Positions 9,644-20,626 of a stretch of 64,000 nucleotides of DNA are shown piece by piece (within the stretch, counting starts at the first letter, position 1; each line of letters opens with the position of its first letter). The position numbers and the translations under genes are program-made. The notes beneath the pieces are model-generated. The model did not search any database, had not been told where the DNA came from, and saw only the letters and a program-made list of their open reading frames with translations. Location: the NCBI GenBank assembly GCA_023078685.1, contig JALGAS010000009.1, positions 1,178,001-1,242,000 of the forward strand. Reading direction: 5' to 3'. Origin of the DNA: Neopestalotiopsis rosae. Lineage: Eukaryota > Ascomycota > Sordariomycetes > Amphisphaeriales > Sporocadaceae.

Positions 9644-11314
9644 CTAGTCTTTCTTGTCCTTCTCGCCAGTCTTGGGGGCCTGCTTGCCTTCCTTGTGCTT
9701 GGCCATCTTCTCACTCATGTAGCGGATAGTCTTGCTGATACCAGCAGTGAAGGGCCCCTTGAGCGTTTGCGAAGTGCTGGGCCAATTGATCGTCTTCTTG
9801 ATGACTTGACGCACAATCTTCCTAAGCTCCTCAGGATCGTCTTGGGCGATTCGCTGCTCGAAGCCACCACCCTGCTGGCGCTTGAAGGATGTGGTGTCAT
9901 CGTTCTTGCTCTCCTCCATCATCTTGTTGAATTCAAGTTGAGGAATTTGGAATTTCTTCTGATACTCAAAGTAGAGCTTGGAGCGGAAAGCCTTGGGCAG
10001 GCGACGGACCATGTTTCCTCGCTTGACGGGGTCCATATCCTGTCGAAGCTTCAGGACATCCTTGGTCTCCCAGATCCAGTTGTCCTTCTTGCACGAAGGA
10101 TCATCAAACTCGACGTTGGGGAGAGACTCAATGAGAGGAGCATATAGAGCTCGGAAGTTTTGCATGTTGTGGTCCACAATATTTGCAACCTTGCGCGGGT
10201 TCTCGGTTGGGAAAGCCATGCGCGGGTCGCCAAGATAGCTTATGCCGGCAATGGTCGAGTAGAGCTCACGCTCAGTGAACGTAGCTGGTAGGAGCAGAAG
10301 CGCAGTGCGAAGAGCCGACAAGAGGTTGATCTGGTTGGCCATACGCACAGCCGGGTTGTCGCGCAGAATCTTGACCGGCTTGTGCAAGCGGCCAGACAGA
10401 TAGAGCGTGTCCCACTCACGAAGATCGCGCTTCAGAGTCTCCATATTGACGACGCCGTACTTGACGAGAATGCCATCGACTGTCACGTATGTGTTGAAGT
10501 ATACACCAGCTCCCCAATTGTCCTGTACAGAAGAGACGGCGCCCGAACCGAGTGATGCAAGGCCAGAATAATGATCACGATGCTGCATCATGTTTAACGA
10601 GTGCCAGTGTTGCGTGTGAGTGACACCAAAGATGAAATCAATCATCTTGGGAGATCCATTCTGAGCCTTCTGAACAGCCATGGGGGCCTTGGGATGAACA
10701 GCCTTGATCTCGGCTTCGGTCGCAGTGCCACTTCCCTTACTCTGGGGGAAAACGCCAGAACCATAGGCAAAGGCATACATGATGGGAGCACGAAACTTCC
10801 AAGGAATCTGTCGCAGACACTCCTTGAACTCGCGATCAATGACAACATGCTGATTGACACCAAAGTTAGAGTAGGGCAACTCCTTGAACTTGGCAATGTC
10901 GAAATTGGCTTCCTCCTCCCAATCGTAGTGGGGAGGCTCTTCTGACTCGTCGTAGGCAGGGGGAGAGCTCGAAGAAGCTGAAGTCTGCTTGCCAGACTCT
11001 TCTGCGGACTTGCTGGCATCAGCGGCTGAGTCGGCCTTGGTTTCCTCCTCTTGCTGTGCCTTCTTGGCCACATTGGACGGCTGATCTCCGCCCTCAGCAA
11101 ACTTGATAGAGGTCGAAACAAAGGTTCTCGAGTGGGCGCATGGCGTAGAGGCTAGCAGCGGACGATACAGGTTCGAAGTCATGGGCAAGTTGAGGCGCAT
11201 CGATGCTCCGGCGGTACCGGTGATGGAGTTTGCGCCAATGGCTCGGAGCATGGTGATACTTTGACCACCTCGAGCTCCGGCCGAGGCGGCCTGACGCATA
11301 GCAGCGAACGCCAT
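9644..11314 (-). CDS. tam41: Mitochondrial CDP-diacylglycerol synthase Tam41
   Basis: Single exon, 556 aa, starting at the ATG of MAFAAMRQAASAG. Tam41/Mmp37 makes CDP-diacylglycerol from phosphatidic acid and CTP at the matrix face of the mitochondrial inner membrane, the first committed step to cardiolipin; loss destabilises the TIM translocases. Seen here: an Ala/Arg/Ser-rich presequence (about residues 1-75), an acidic and Ser/Ala-rich linker (about 75-130), then the family core with MYAFAYGSGVF and PKMIDFIFGVTHTQHWH, the nucleotidyltransferase-like signature with its Asp, followed by NWGAGVYFNTY. The C-terminus is basic and Lys-rich. It is longer than yeast Tam41 because of the linker and tail, as is usual in filamentous fungi. 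Housekeeping gene; expected to be constitutive. Confidence 0.95.
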   Translation of the reverse strand: MAFAAMRQAASAGARGGQSITMLRAIGANSITGTAGASMRLNLPMTSNLYRPLLASTPCAHSRTFVSTSIKFAEGGDQPSNVAKKAQQEEETKADSAADASKSAEESGKQTSASSSSPPAYDESEEPPHYDWEEEANFDIAKFKELPYSNFGVNQHVVIDREFKECLRQIPWKFRAPIMYAFAYGSGVFPQSKGSGTATEAEIKAVHPKAPMAVQKAQNGSPKMIDFIFGVTHTQHWHSLNMMQHRDHYSGLASLGSGAVSSVQDNWGAGVYFNTYVTVDGILVKYGVVNMETLKRDLREWDTLYLSGRLHKPVKILRDNPAVRMANQINLLSALRTALLLLPATFTERELYSTIAGISYLGDPRMAFPTENPRKVANIVDHNMQNFRALYAPLIESLPNVEFDDPSCKKDNWIWETKDVLKLRQDMDPVKRGNMVRRLPKAFRSKLYFEYQKKFQIPQLEFNKMMEESKNDDTTSFKRQQGGGFEQRIAQDDPEELRKIVRQVIKKTINWPSTSQTLKGPFTAGISKTIRYMSEKMAKHKEGKQAPKTGEKDKKD

Positions 11315-11460
11315 ATCTTGAATGATGTTGCAATGGTGTTGGCGTATATTATGGTTTCGTGTTGGGAGGGTGGTTGTTCGAAGTGTCAAGGTCTGGAGAG
11401 GTAAATTGGTGCAGCAAAAGCTGCTTGGATTTATGATGCCACCAGATCAGCCATAAATGA

Positions 11461-11652
11461 ATGCGCCCCGGTCAATCAGGACGCACAACAATGGATTCAA
11501 TCACAGAAGATGCAAAGAGACAGCCCACTGGGCAACCGCGGAGAGGACGAAGCGAGATACTCGAGGGAAACGTGAAGTTCCAGAGTAAAGCATCGTCAGC
11601 TAAAGCTCGTCGGCAAAAGAAGAGCTTCAAGGCCGAGCAACGACGCAGCTAG
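11461..11652 (+). CDS. Small basic ORF, doubtful
   Basis: ATG-started frame of 63 codons, divergent from tam41 and 146 nt from its start. It is rich in Arg, Lys, Ser and Gln, with the C-terminus SSAKARRQKKSFKAEQRRS. There is no known motif, signal peptide or intron signal. It could be a short genuine protein, an upstream frame in a longer transcript, or chance. Confidence 0.2.
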   Translation: MRPGQSGRTTMDSITEDAKRQPTGQPRRGRSEILEGNVKFQSKASSAKARRQKKSFKAEQRRS

Positions 11653-12627
11653 CCACATCCCAGGGCCGAGATTCACCCCTGGTCCACATGCCACTCATCG
11701 ATAGCCAGGCACTGACGTAAAGCTAGAGGTTAGTTTAGAGGGTTCCCCGGCCTCTTGGGGGTCTCGGTCTCACACAACAGGGGTGTCTGGCTATTGGAGA
11801 ATACGTAGTGTAGCACGAAATAGGTACCAGACGTAATGTAGCTCTGTATTGGCGATCCAATAACTCTGTACATGATCGACAGATATAACTTTCATCTGGT
11901 GATGAAGGACATCTCTGATCTGTACCTCAAATGAATGAGTTCTCGCATAGGATGACTCTTGGATGGCTGAAAATAAAAAGAACACATTGAAGAGCGGACA
12001 TGTCAACGGACGTCCTGAACATTGATGTGCTTGTTTGTGCCCACCTCATGTTCGGAAATGGAATGGCGCCCCCCAGCACCACTTGAGCTTGTCCCGTCTT
12101 TGTTCGTCGCATTTGATCTCATGAAGCTGTAACTTTGCCATCAATTTGATGCGTTTGAAGAGAACACTTGTTCCCTCTTTCTTGGAGACCAAGGGACGGT
12201 GCCATTGACATCTTTCAGTCGGCGAAAACCTAGGGCTGGCGAAGAAACAGTCCCATCTGGTCTTGAGTAGCTGGGTGGTTAGTTGAACGGAGCTCAATTT
12301 AGGTAGGTTCCATAGCACGCTCCCCTCCTGCCGGAAGATCTCACTAATAAGTAGGTAGCGACTGGATTGGCGGCGGGATCGGACGAGAGTCACGTGTTGC
12401 AGAGCTTCTAACAAGCTTCCATAGCTAACAGAACCCCACAACTGGCCCTCTTGGGCTGGCCTAAAAGCACCCGACCGCCAGAGTCCAGCACCAACCAGTA
12501 CTGCATTAGGCGCAACAGCTGCTGGCACTTGTGTCTAAGCCAAGCATCCACCCCGGCCGCATCCCCAGGCCACCCAGAATCAATCAAAACAATTCAAGGT
12601 CGCACTCAATGCCGAACCTGCTTCATC
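11653..12627. other. Intergenic, upstream of mad1
   Basis: Contains the mad1 promoter and 5' UTR. Open frames extending into this region from the mad1 coding frame begin at non-ATG codons and look like UTR. No RNA gene or repeat noticed. Confidence 0.5.
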
Positions 12628-15081
12628 ATGACGGCAACTACACCTGGTCGAGTATCCTCGGCCAGAAAAAGGCGATCAATGTCGGGCAACCTTCGTAGCA
12701 GCGGAGCCGGTACTGGCATCCCTCGCGCGCAGTCTTCATTGAGGGTCTCTAGAGTAAGTTCACTATCGTCATGTTTTGCAAGTAAACAATCGGCCGGCAT
12801 CTGCCGTCCGTCGCAATGTCGCTGGTCAATAATGTCGAGGTTCACGACTAATTCGTCGCCATCATTGCAGGTTTCTTCCTATCGCGCCAACACACAGCCT
12901 CAATATGATCTAGTCACTGGAGAGGATGCACCGAACCACCAGAGCAGTCGCGCAGGGCCAAGGCCGGGTCAGATTGCCGCCGGCTCGGTGCGCGCATCGT
13001 CCCACGAGAGCTTCAAAGAAAATATGGCTCCTCCGGATGCTGAGCACTACGAAACACAGCGAAAACACATTGAAGAGCTCAAAGCTGAACTTGCGACGGA
13101 GCGCTTCAAAAGCAACACTTCGGTCCAGGAGACCGAGATGAAATTGCTGCAATATCAAAACGACGTGCGCGATGCTCAACGAAAAGCCGACGAAGACTTC
13201 AAACAGCGACAGGCAGCCGAGGCGGAATACCATAGACTCCAGCGGCAGATCGAGTCCGTGCAGTCGGAAACAACTGAGTCCAAGGAGACCTGGTCGCGCG
13301 AGAAGCAGGCGCTGGAAAAGAAGGCGCGAGATTCAGAGGACGAGGCCCGGCTCTTGAGAGAACAGTTGGAGGAGCTCTCGGCAGCCAAGGACGAATCCGA
13401 ACGCATCTACCAGAAGAGATACACGGACATTCAGTCACAATTGACAAGTCAGAGCCAATCAATTGACGAGATTGAGAAGGATTCGCAAGCTCGCGAGGCT
13501 TTGCTGCAGCAGGCTCAAGAGCAACTCGCAGCCAAGGATAAGCTTGTAGGCAATCTGGAGGCAGATGTCCTGCGCCTAAAGGCGCAAACGGGCGACGCAG
13601 ATACCATTGCTGTCATCAAGCGCGAGCTTGCTGAACAAGTCGCACACATTCGATCGCTCGAAGCGAAAACGTCAAAGCAGCATGCAGAGCTTACCCATCT
13701 ACGACAAATACACAAGGCTGTCGAGGTGGTCGAGGAGGAGAAGCGTTCATTGCAACGCAAGTTGGATGTGGCACTGAGCCTCGAGGCTGAACTCGCCGAA
13801 GCCAAGATTCAACGGAAACGGTTAGAAGATGAGCGCTTGGCCTGGTCCTCGTATCTGCAAGACGCCAGCCAGAATGACGGCATCATGGAATTCGACTCCC
13901 CAGAGGATGTCGCTCGGGCCCTGGTCCAGGAGCGGTACAATTCTGCTTCCTTGCTGGAGAAATTGGGCGAGGTTCAACCACAGATTGCTGAACGTGATGA
14001 GATCATTAGATCTCTAGAGAACGAAAAATTGGACCTGGCTCGTGAAGTCGAAAAGCTCAAGACAACAGCAGTGCCCGTCTCAGCGGACAAGGCAAGAGCG
14101 AGAAGCGAACGCCAACTGTCTCTCGCTACCAAAGAAGTCGAGTATCTCCGTGCACAGCTTAAAACATTCGATGCCGAAGACGAGACATTTGAGCCAGAGA
14201 AGGTCGACCATGATCGAAAAGAACGTATCTCTCAGTTGGAACACTTGGTCGACCAGTACAAATCCGAGATACAGAATCTGCGTGCCGAACTGTCGTCTAT
14301 CGATGTCTCTGCCAGCCAACAAGCGCCCGAGCCTAGAGCAGGGAACAAGCGCAAGAGTACAGAGGATCCCGAGGCAGAGCAAATCGGAGAGCTCAACCGC
14401 AAGCGCCGCCAACTGGCAGACGATTTGTCCAAGGCCCAATCCGAGTTGCAGGTCTTGCAGAAGGACAAGTCAGTGTTGCAGTCACGCCTCCGAGCAGCCG
14501 AAGCCCAAAACAAGACACGAGTCTTGTCGCTAAGGTCCAATCCAACTTCGGACTGGGAAGCCATCAAAATGCGCGACATCACTGCCCTCAAGGAGGAGAA
14601 CAAGCAACTGCTAGCCAAACTGCAAGGAGCCAGTCGCAACTCATCGATACCCGTCATTCCTGCTACGCAATTGGCAGCAGCGAAGCGTGAGGTGGAAGAA
14701 GCATTGAAAGAAAAGGCTTCTGCAGAGAAGAAGGTGCTCCGCCTCAAGCAAGTATGGGCAGCAAAGTCCAACGAGTTCAAGGAAGCGATCTTTAGCACCC
14801 TCGGCTGGAAGGTTACATTTATCCCGAATGGCAAAATGCGAGTCGAAAGCATATACTACCAAAGCCAGACAGAGGAAAACGAGAACAGCATTGTCTTTGA
14901 CGGCGAGCGCGGAACCATGAAGGTTAGCGGCGGCCCTCAAAGTCCATTCGCAATAAAGATTCAAGATCAGATTCAATTCTGGGTCAGGGAAAGGGGCTGC
15001 ATCCCCGGCTTCCTCGCAGCTCTTACTCTAGAATTCTGCGAGAATGCCAGCAACGAACAACCCAAGAATGGTACTTCATGA
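12628..15081 (+). CDS. mad1: Spindle assembly checkpoint protein Mad1
   Basis: Two exons, 12628-12753 and 12871-15081; intron 12754-12870 (GTAAGT...TTGCAG). The product is 778 aa starting MTATTPGRVSSARKRRS. Mad1 recruits Mad2 to unattached kinetochores and the nuclear envelope and drives formation of the mitotic checkpoint complex. Seen: a basic Ser/Arg-rich N-terminus, then heptad-rich coiled coil across most of residues 110-690. The conserved NPTSDWEAIKMRDI segment follows. The C-terminal domain has the RLK motif (VLRLKQVWAAKSNEF), the Bub1-binding element, and the RWD-like fold beginning LGWKVTFIPNGKMRVESIY. Length matches fungal Mad1. The intron is a multiple of three and has no in-frame stop, so retained transcripts would add 39 residues. 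Single-copy housekeeping gene. Confidence 0.93.
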   Translation: MTATTPGRVSSARKRRSMSGNLRSSGAGTGIPRAQSSLRVSRVSSLSSCFASKQSAGICRPSQCRWSIMSRFTTNSSPSLQVSSYRANTQPQYDLVTGEDAPNHQSSRAGPRPGQIAAGSVRASSHESFKENMAPPDAEHYETQRKHIEELKAELATERFKSNTSVQETEMKLLQYQNDVRDAQRKADEDFKQRQAAEAEYHRLQRQIESVQSETTESKETWSREKQALEKKARDSEDEARLLREQLEELSAAKDESERIYQKRYTDIQSQLTSQSQSIDEIEKDSQAREALLQQAQEQLAAKDKLVGNLEADVLRLKAQTGDADTIAVIKRELAEQVAHIRSLEAKTSKQHAELTHLRQIHKAVEVVEEEKRSLQRKLDVALSLEAELAEAKIQRKRLEDERLAWSSYLQDASQNDGIMEFDSPEDVARALVQERYNSASLLEKLGEVQPQIAERDEIIRSLENEKLDLAREVEKLKTTAVPVSADKARARSERQLSLATKEVEYLRAQLKTFDAEDETFEPEKVDHDRKERISQLEHLVDQYKSEIQNLRAELSSIDVSASQQAPEPRAGNKRKSTEDPEAEQIGELNRKRRQLADDLSKAQSELQVLQKDKSVLQSRLRAAEAQNKTRVLSLRSNPTSDWEAIKMRDITALKEENKQLLAKLQGASRNSSIPVIPATQLAAAKREVEEALKEKASAEKKVLRLKQVWAAKSNEFKEAIFSTLGWKVTFIPNGKMRVESIYYQSQTEENENSIVFDGERGTMKVSGGPQSPFAIKIQDQIQFWVRERGCIPGFLAALTLEFCENASNEQPKNGTS

Positions 15082-15934
15082 GCTGATGGCATCGCTGAGG
15101 GTTGATAGCTGTGTCGGATTATGAACTTTTAAAATCATTGATTGCACTTTTACGCATTTACGATACCTAGGCTGGCGTCATGGAGTTTGGGAAGAAGGGG
15201 GCAAGAGACGACGCCAAATTTAGTTCCATTTCAGATCTGGCATCGAAAGTCATAGAGGCTAGGTGGTTAAAAGTGTACCAGCCTTCGAATAAATTCGCTA
15301 ACTAGTTCTTATGTACATTGTATTGACAATATACCTATCATACATACACACACACACATGCAGGATGCAAACCGTATAAAGCTTTGCTCTAGCTATCTCA
15401 ATTCCGTTGCCGAGCACACGTGCTCTGAGGCTTGTACTTGACGCGTAGGCATGATCATGTCGAAGTTCGTTGCCGTCCATAGACAACTGGTGAGCCACAG
15501 GATACTCTCGCCTGCATAGTTTGCTCTTCTCGACTTGATCGTCCAGAAATTCCCGTTGTCCACTCATTTCCGTATCTCTCCATGATTCTGTACACTATCT
15601 GAGAGTGCTGGGCCATGGTGTTTTGCAAATATTGTACTGCGTTTGCGGCGGATCAGTGCTTGCGATGTCTCGCGCCGCGCAGAAAATTTGTCGCAAATTT
15701 GTTTTCCGCGTCTGCCTTTTAGGCACCAATCTTGTCGATTCCAACTTAACGAATATGGAGAGCAACATGGTCATAGACAAAGCCAAACAACCGTCGGAGA
15801 GCTTCCGACAACGGGGCCATCTCGCTGGCAATATTTACGGCTTGCAGTTGGGAGACCGAGTTTGTTGGGAGTTGCCCTTCTTGTCATGGGCGAATATTTT
15901 GTTGAATAACAATAATATAAAAATAAGACCCCAT
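15082..15934. other. Convergent 3' region, mad1 and UstYa-like gene
   Basis: Two convergent genes end here. A short CA-rich stretch lies at about 15345-15358. Open frames on both strands (up to 119 codons at 15605-15964) overlap the UstYa-like gene or lack motifs. Nothing else seen. Confidence 0.5.
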
Positions 15935-16750
15935 TCACGATCCCTGAGCGCGGTGGTGGTGTAGGTCGCTCGAGTTCATCATGACGGGGACCTCGATGAG
16001 GAAGAAGTGGTCGGGCGCGGGCTTGCGGATGAGGCGGGTGCAGTGCTCGACGTGGGCCTCGCTGTCGAACCGCGCCTCCATGACGGCTCCCGTGCGGCGC
16101 ATGCGCGCGTATTTCCGCCAGTAGTACAGGCAGTGGACGACGTGCCAGTCGCGCGAGGCCCAAAAGGATCCCCCGGCCTCGCCGAGCGCCGCCACCGCCG
16201 ATGGGGTCAGGGGCAGTAGCCCGGCCTCGTCGGCAAAGTAGGACCAGCTTCCCTCGGGGCCCGGTCCGGAGCGGTCAAACTCGGCCGTCAGCTCGTCGTC
16301 GCGGCAGTACGGCGGCAGCCAGGCCGTCGAGAGGCTGTCGTACTGGCAGCCCCTGGCCAGGGCGTCGGCCGTCGTGGGTCCGCAGTCGCACTCGTTGAGT
16401 CCTGGCGCCAGCGTTTCCGGGCGGTAGACGTCGTGCTCGGGCTGCTGTGAGGAGGAGGAGGAAGAGGTGGTGGAAGAAGAGTTGCTGGTTATTGAGAGTC
16501 CAGCAGTAGGAAGTAATGTCTCGGTTGCCTGCCAAGCAAGTGATACAAGCCCCCATATGGCGAGTATATAGATGACACCCTGGAATATCGCTCTGTGATC
16601 CAACCACCGGTGTGACGTGTGCTTCTGCTCCTCTACACTTTGGATTTTTCGGTGATCTGAATAATTTTGTTTTCTTTCGTCGGTAGATAGAAAGGGAGTC
16701 TGTGCCGACTCCAGGTCGCCCGATTCTTCATGAAGGCTCGATCTAGACAT
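15935..16750 (-). CDS. UstYa/DUF3328-like membrane protein
   Basis: Single exon, 271 aa, starting MSRSSLHEESGDLES. The layout is a charged cytoplasmic N-terminus of about 75 residues, one membrane segment (AIFQGVIYILAIWGLVSLAW), a Ser/Thr-rich linker, then a lumenal domain with ECDCG, GCQYDSLSTAWLPPYCRDDE and EFDRSGPGPEGSW. Two HxxHC motifs follow: WHVVHC (His203, His206, Cys207) and AHVEHC (His233, His236, Cys237). Paired HxxHC motifs behind one N-terminal membrane helix are the hallmark of UstYa-type proteins, which act as oxidases or cyclases on peptides and other metabolites in fungal clusters. The CDCG/WLPPYCRDDE version is a widespread fungal subfamily of unknown activity. No precursor peptide gene was found nearby. 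Assignment to UstYa itself is by motif only. Confidence 0.7.
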   Translation of the reverse strand: MSRSSLHEESGDLESAQTPFLSTDERKQNYSDHRKIQSVEEQKHTSHRWLDHRAIFQGVIYILAIWGLVSLAWQATETLLPTAGLSITSNSSSTTSSSSSSQQPEHDVYRPETLAPGLNECDCGPTTADALARGCQYDSLSTAWLPPYCRDDELTAEFDRSGPGPEGSWSYFADEAGLLPLTPSAVAALGEAGGSFWASRDWHVVHCLYYWRKYARMRRTGAVMEARFDSEAHVEHCTRLIRKPAPDHFFLIEVPVMMNSSDLHHHRAQGS

Positions 16751-17986
16751 GGTAAAATTTGGTTGTATAAGTGAGGTCAGCGGTGACGTGAATACTGATA
16801 CATCATTGGCGATCATATATATATTCTGTATTCGAGATGTAAAAGAAAAGTCGAAATACCAGGAATAAAAATGGAAATTCGGCCACGTCAAGAATATATC
16901 AGCCGCCACTTGTTTTCGATGCTTCTTTTAAGAAGAATGACCCAATAAATGTGATGATCCAGCAATAACCCCTGACCAGAGCCCCATAGCGACTCCATAT
17001 ACTTGACAACCCAGCCCAGACTGATGCTTTTTTTGTCCATTTCGAAAATCCTCTCGAGTGCCGATGCTTCCAGTGGGGCGTCGAACACGGATCATTTGCT
17101 TCTGGAATTTCTTTCTCGAGCATAATCATGGACGGTCGTCCAATGCCGTGGGTTAATAGAGGATTGGCTATACTGTGGGTCGCCCGCGGTGCTTTCCGGT
17201 AGGACGGCGCCAATGCCCCTGTAGATGATCCAAGTCCCACTGGTGCCCTGATGAGCTGTGATTGTAATCTCATTGTAGCATAGCTTGCGCAAGCTAGTTT
17301 TGGGACCTTTGGTTATTGAACGATGCTACCTTATTTACAGAAGGTGACAAGCTGAACATGGTCTTATTTGTGTGTTTAGGATAGGGGATGTTTCCCACGC
17401 CCCCTGGTTGCACAACAACGTTTGTTGTCTTATCATAGAATCCCGGGGGTTATAGCAATAGCGTGGGTTTTAGACGCAAATCACAATCAATGCAAAGAAT
17501 GTTCCGCCCTTTAACGAGGGCGCAGGGATCACAGGGAAATCCCAGATCCATACGGCAGACATTGAACAAGTTGCAATAAACATCTTACTGCGTGACATCG
17601 CAACAATCAATATAGGCAAAGGCTGCGCACGTTCATCACTAGCGGTATTACCGTGATATCACTCTGCCGATCACTCACATGTCAAGCGAAAGTGACGGGC
17701 ATTACACGTGGTTGAGAACATTGCACGCGTGACAGATGGGTCATTAAAAAGCTCGTATGTCGACTTGAACAAAAAACATTACTCATTGGATACCGTGTAT
17801 TTATGGTAGTATTCAGGTACGCTCATGTAATCCCCAGATTTTCGGCAGATCTTTGCTTAGGCGCGGGAACAAATTAGACTACAACACAAGTGCATCCTCT
17901 CTATCCCCCAGCCCTCTCGATATCATAATGCACCTAGGTTCGGTACTTGGTGGTAGCAGTGTACTTGCACTAGCATGATCCTTCAA
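16751..17986. other. Intergenic, UstYa-like gene to git1
   Basis: Both neighbours are on the minus strand. A 123-codon minus-strand ATG frame (17273-16899) and an overlapping frame (17292-17092) have a mildly protein-like composition but no recognised motif; they may be relicts. The rest (17300-17980) shows no gene. Confidence 0.4.
16815..16824 (-). promoter_or_regulatory. TATA-like element of UstYa-like gene
   Basis: An ATATATATAT run lies 65-74 nt upstream of the start at 16750, a usual distance for a fungal TATA box. Position is the only evidence. Confidence 0.35.
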
Positions 17987-19768
17987 CTATGAGCTCCGCT
18001 GATTCAGCACCACACCGGCCGGGTCCTTGGTGACATTGTCGCCCCATTCCGCCTGGAAGCCGTGGTCCGCCAGGTACACCTTCCAGGCCGCATCATCATC
18101 GTCAAGCTGGCGCGAGACGTCCGGGATGACGAACCACGCGACCAGGGCGCCCAGCACCGCGAACCCGGACCCGATGAGAAAGGCCACCTGGTCGCCCTGG
18201 TTGGAGTCGTCGCTGTAGGCGTTGAGGATGGCCGTGAAGACCTGGGTGCCAATGGCCGCGCCGGCCTTGGAAAAGGCCGACACAAGGCCCATCATCTGCC
18301 CGCGGATCGACGTCGGGAAGCACTCTGACGCGACGAGCACCACGGTGCTTCCCGGGCCGACTTCGCCGAGCGTCAGGAAGATGCCGTACAGCACGACAAA
18401 AAGCGGGAAGATGTTTTGGATCGGGTAGATGGCGCCGCCGAGGATGAAACCGAGGACGGCCTGAGCGCCAAAGCCCAGGGCCATGGTTTGACGTCTTCCA
18501 ATCTTGTCAGAGAGATATCCGCCGAGGAATGGTCCCTAGATTTTGGATTAGCTATGTTGCAAAGACAGAAACACGATCTCCTTATAATTCAGGAGAAACA
18601 TGATAAGAGAAACTTACCGGAATATAAAAGCAATTGATTACCACACCCCAGCCCAGGTTCTTCACCAGGCTATCCTCTGCACCGGTACGAGAGATGATGG
18701 TCGAGCTAAAGATGCCAAAGGGGATGGAGATCCAATTGTAGAGGAACCAAGTGGCGGCACCGCCGAGGAACGGGCGCCAGTACCGGCGGAACGCGAGCAG
18801 GTAAGGGGTGCGCTGCTTGCGCATGGCCGACCGGCGGTAGGCCGTGGACACGGCCATGCGCATGCGGAACCAAAAGATGGTGAGAGGCGGAATCAGGCCC
18901 AAGGCAAAAGACGTCCGCCAGACCGTGTCGTAGTGCTCGACCTTTTGTCCGACGCAGAGGAGAAGCAGCAGCGGTACGAGACCGCCCCAGACGTAGCCGA
19001 GCGAGGCAGAAAGATCAGAAAGCATCTAGTGAAAGAGGAGAAGTCAGCTTTCATCCCAAGTATGGCGAGAACGCAATAAAGCCTATGCGTATACGTACAG
19101 CAAACATAAATCCTCGACGCTTCCGCATGGAGCCGTTCTCGTCCGAAGCCTCGACAGCACCGGCGCCAGAGACGGGGTACTCGCCGCCGGCTCCGACGCC
19201 AGCGATGCCGCGGGCAATGATGAGCATCCAAAACATGCCCGTGGCGTCGGTACCGTGCGCCGCGGCAGACAGGACGATACCAAGCACGAGAAGGACAGTA
19301 GTAGCCACGGCGCCCGTCTTGCGGCCGAGCTGGTCGACGACGACGCCAAAGAGCAGCATGCCGACAATCATGCCGATCAGGAAGGCGTTGCTGAGGCGTT
19401 GGTAAATGGACGTTGTCAGGGCCTCGGGGTACAGGACAGCCAAGAGTAGTTCCACGTTGCCGATCACGGCGGCATTACTATGTAAAAAGTCGTGTTAATA
19501 CATCTGATGATCTTGTTTCGTGGGATAGTGTGCATTCTTACTAGCCGTCGGAACCGATAGCAAGACCAGAGAATAACACCATCAACCAGACAGAAAGCTT
19601 GGAATAGTATGACTTCTCCTGCATCTCTTCTGCCGGTACAGCCTCCACGTCGGCATCAACAGAAGTGGTCTGATGAGCCATCTTGTCATGAATGGATATC
19701 TGATCTTTGTCCATGGCTGCCTCTCGAGGGGCGCCGGTAGACTCGTGGACCATTTCAGCAGAGCCCAT
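17987..19768 (-). CDS. MFS permease, Git1/phosphate-symporter type
   Basis: Four exons: 19768-19542, 19477-19099, 19025-18618 and 18535-17987. Introns are 64, 73 and 82 nt, and all junctions keep frame (for example GSDG/Y/NAAVIGN). The product is 520 aa. After a charged N-terminus of about 55 residues come twelve expected membrane helices. Seen: SVWLMVLFSGLAIGSDGYN, the loop-2 motif DQLGRKTG, ARGIAGVGAGGEYPVSGAG, YLSDKIGRRQTMALG and LTLGEVGPGSTVVL. These are characteristic of glycerophosphodiester and phosphate:H+ symporters related to yeast Git1, so uptake of glycerophosphoinositol or a similar phosphodiester at the plasma membrane is likely. Git1-type genes usually respond to phosphate limitation; I did not identify specific PHO sites. 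This does not look like a metabolite efflux pump. Confidence 0.9.
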
Positions 19769-20626
19769 TTTCCTGTCACAAGGGGAAATGAGAACAACTG
19801 GCACGTTTCCAGTAGCCTTGAAGACGCTTCCATGGCCGCCATTATGAACACCATGCTAATCGGTTGTGATAGATAGTAGACCCTTGTCGTCTCCCGTGGT
19901 TCATAACCGAGCTGGGCCGTCTTATCGGCCGATGCGTCGCAAGATTATCGGCCATAGATTTACCGGGCGACGCGTCCAGGGGAGCAAGATACAGGAGTTG
20001 GGATGCTAGTGTCCTGAAAGATCACCAAAATACCAGGTTCTTTGAGCAGTAGTCGAAACGCCAAGATTTGGGGTAAGATACCGGCAGCTTATATCACTAC
20101 GAATGCCCGCGCTAGGAAACGACATCAATTAAGGCATGAATTATTATAAGAACAGAGAAAGACTATATTCCGAGGCATCTAAACCGAATCGACTTGTATG
20201 AAAGACAATATTCGGACACTGGCAAAGTATAAAGCCTACTGCCATTGACCTCCGGAGGTTGGATTTCGGGACGTCGGGAGGGACCGATCCAGCGCCACGG
20301 AGTCACTCCGCAACTAATGTGCGAATCCCTGACTTGCCTGCCGGCAACCAACCTCACAACAGCACATCGCTAAACGCAAGAGTGGGGGAAGCTAGATTGT
20401 TGTTCCAGTCTTGGCGTCGTGCTGAGGAACTCGCCGATATCGTCTCGTGAGCGACTTGTTTTTACGGAATTGGCCGTATTTCCTAGTATTTGCACGACTT
20501 TACATTTATCATCTTCTTATCCTCTAGCCCTGGGCACATCCCCGGACCGTAGTTGGAGGCTCGACATTGGGGGACGTGTGTATCGTACGCAGCAAGGTCA
20601 AGAGCATCGATACAGGACAATAAACA
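19769..20626. other. Divergent promoter region, git1 and M24 peptidase
   Basis: 858 nt between two divergent starts. No coding region is supported. No repeat or RNA gene seen. Confidence 0.5.

Noticed and set aside
17987..19768. MFS gene as an efflux pump of a metabolite cluster
   Set aside because: Its signature segments match Git1/phosphate-symporter permeases, not drug:H+ antiporters.
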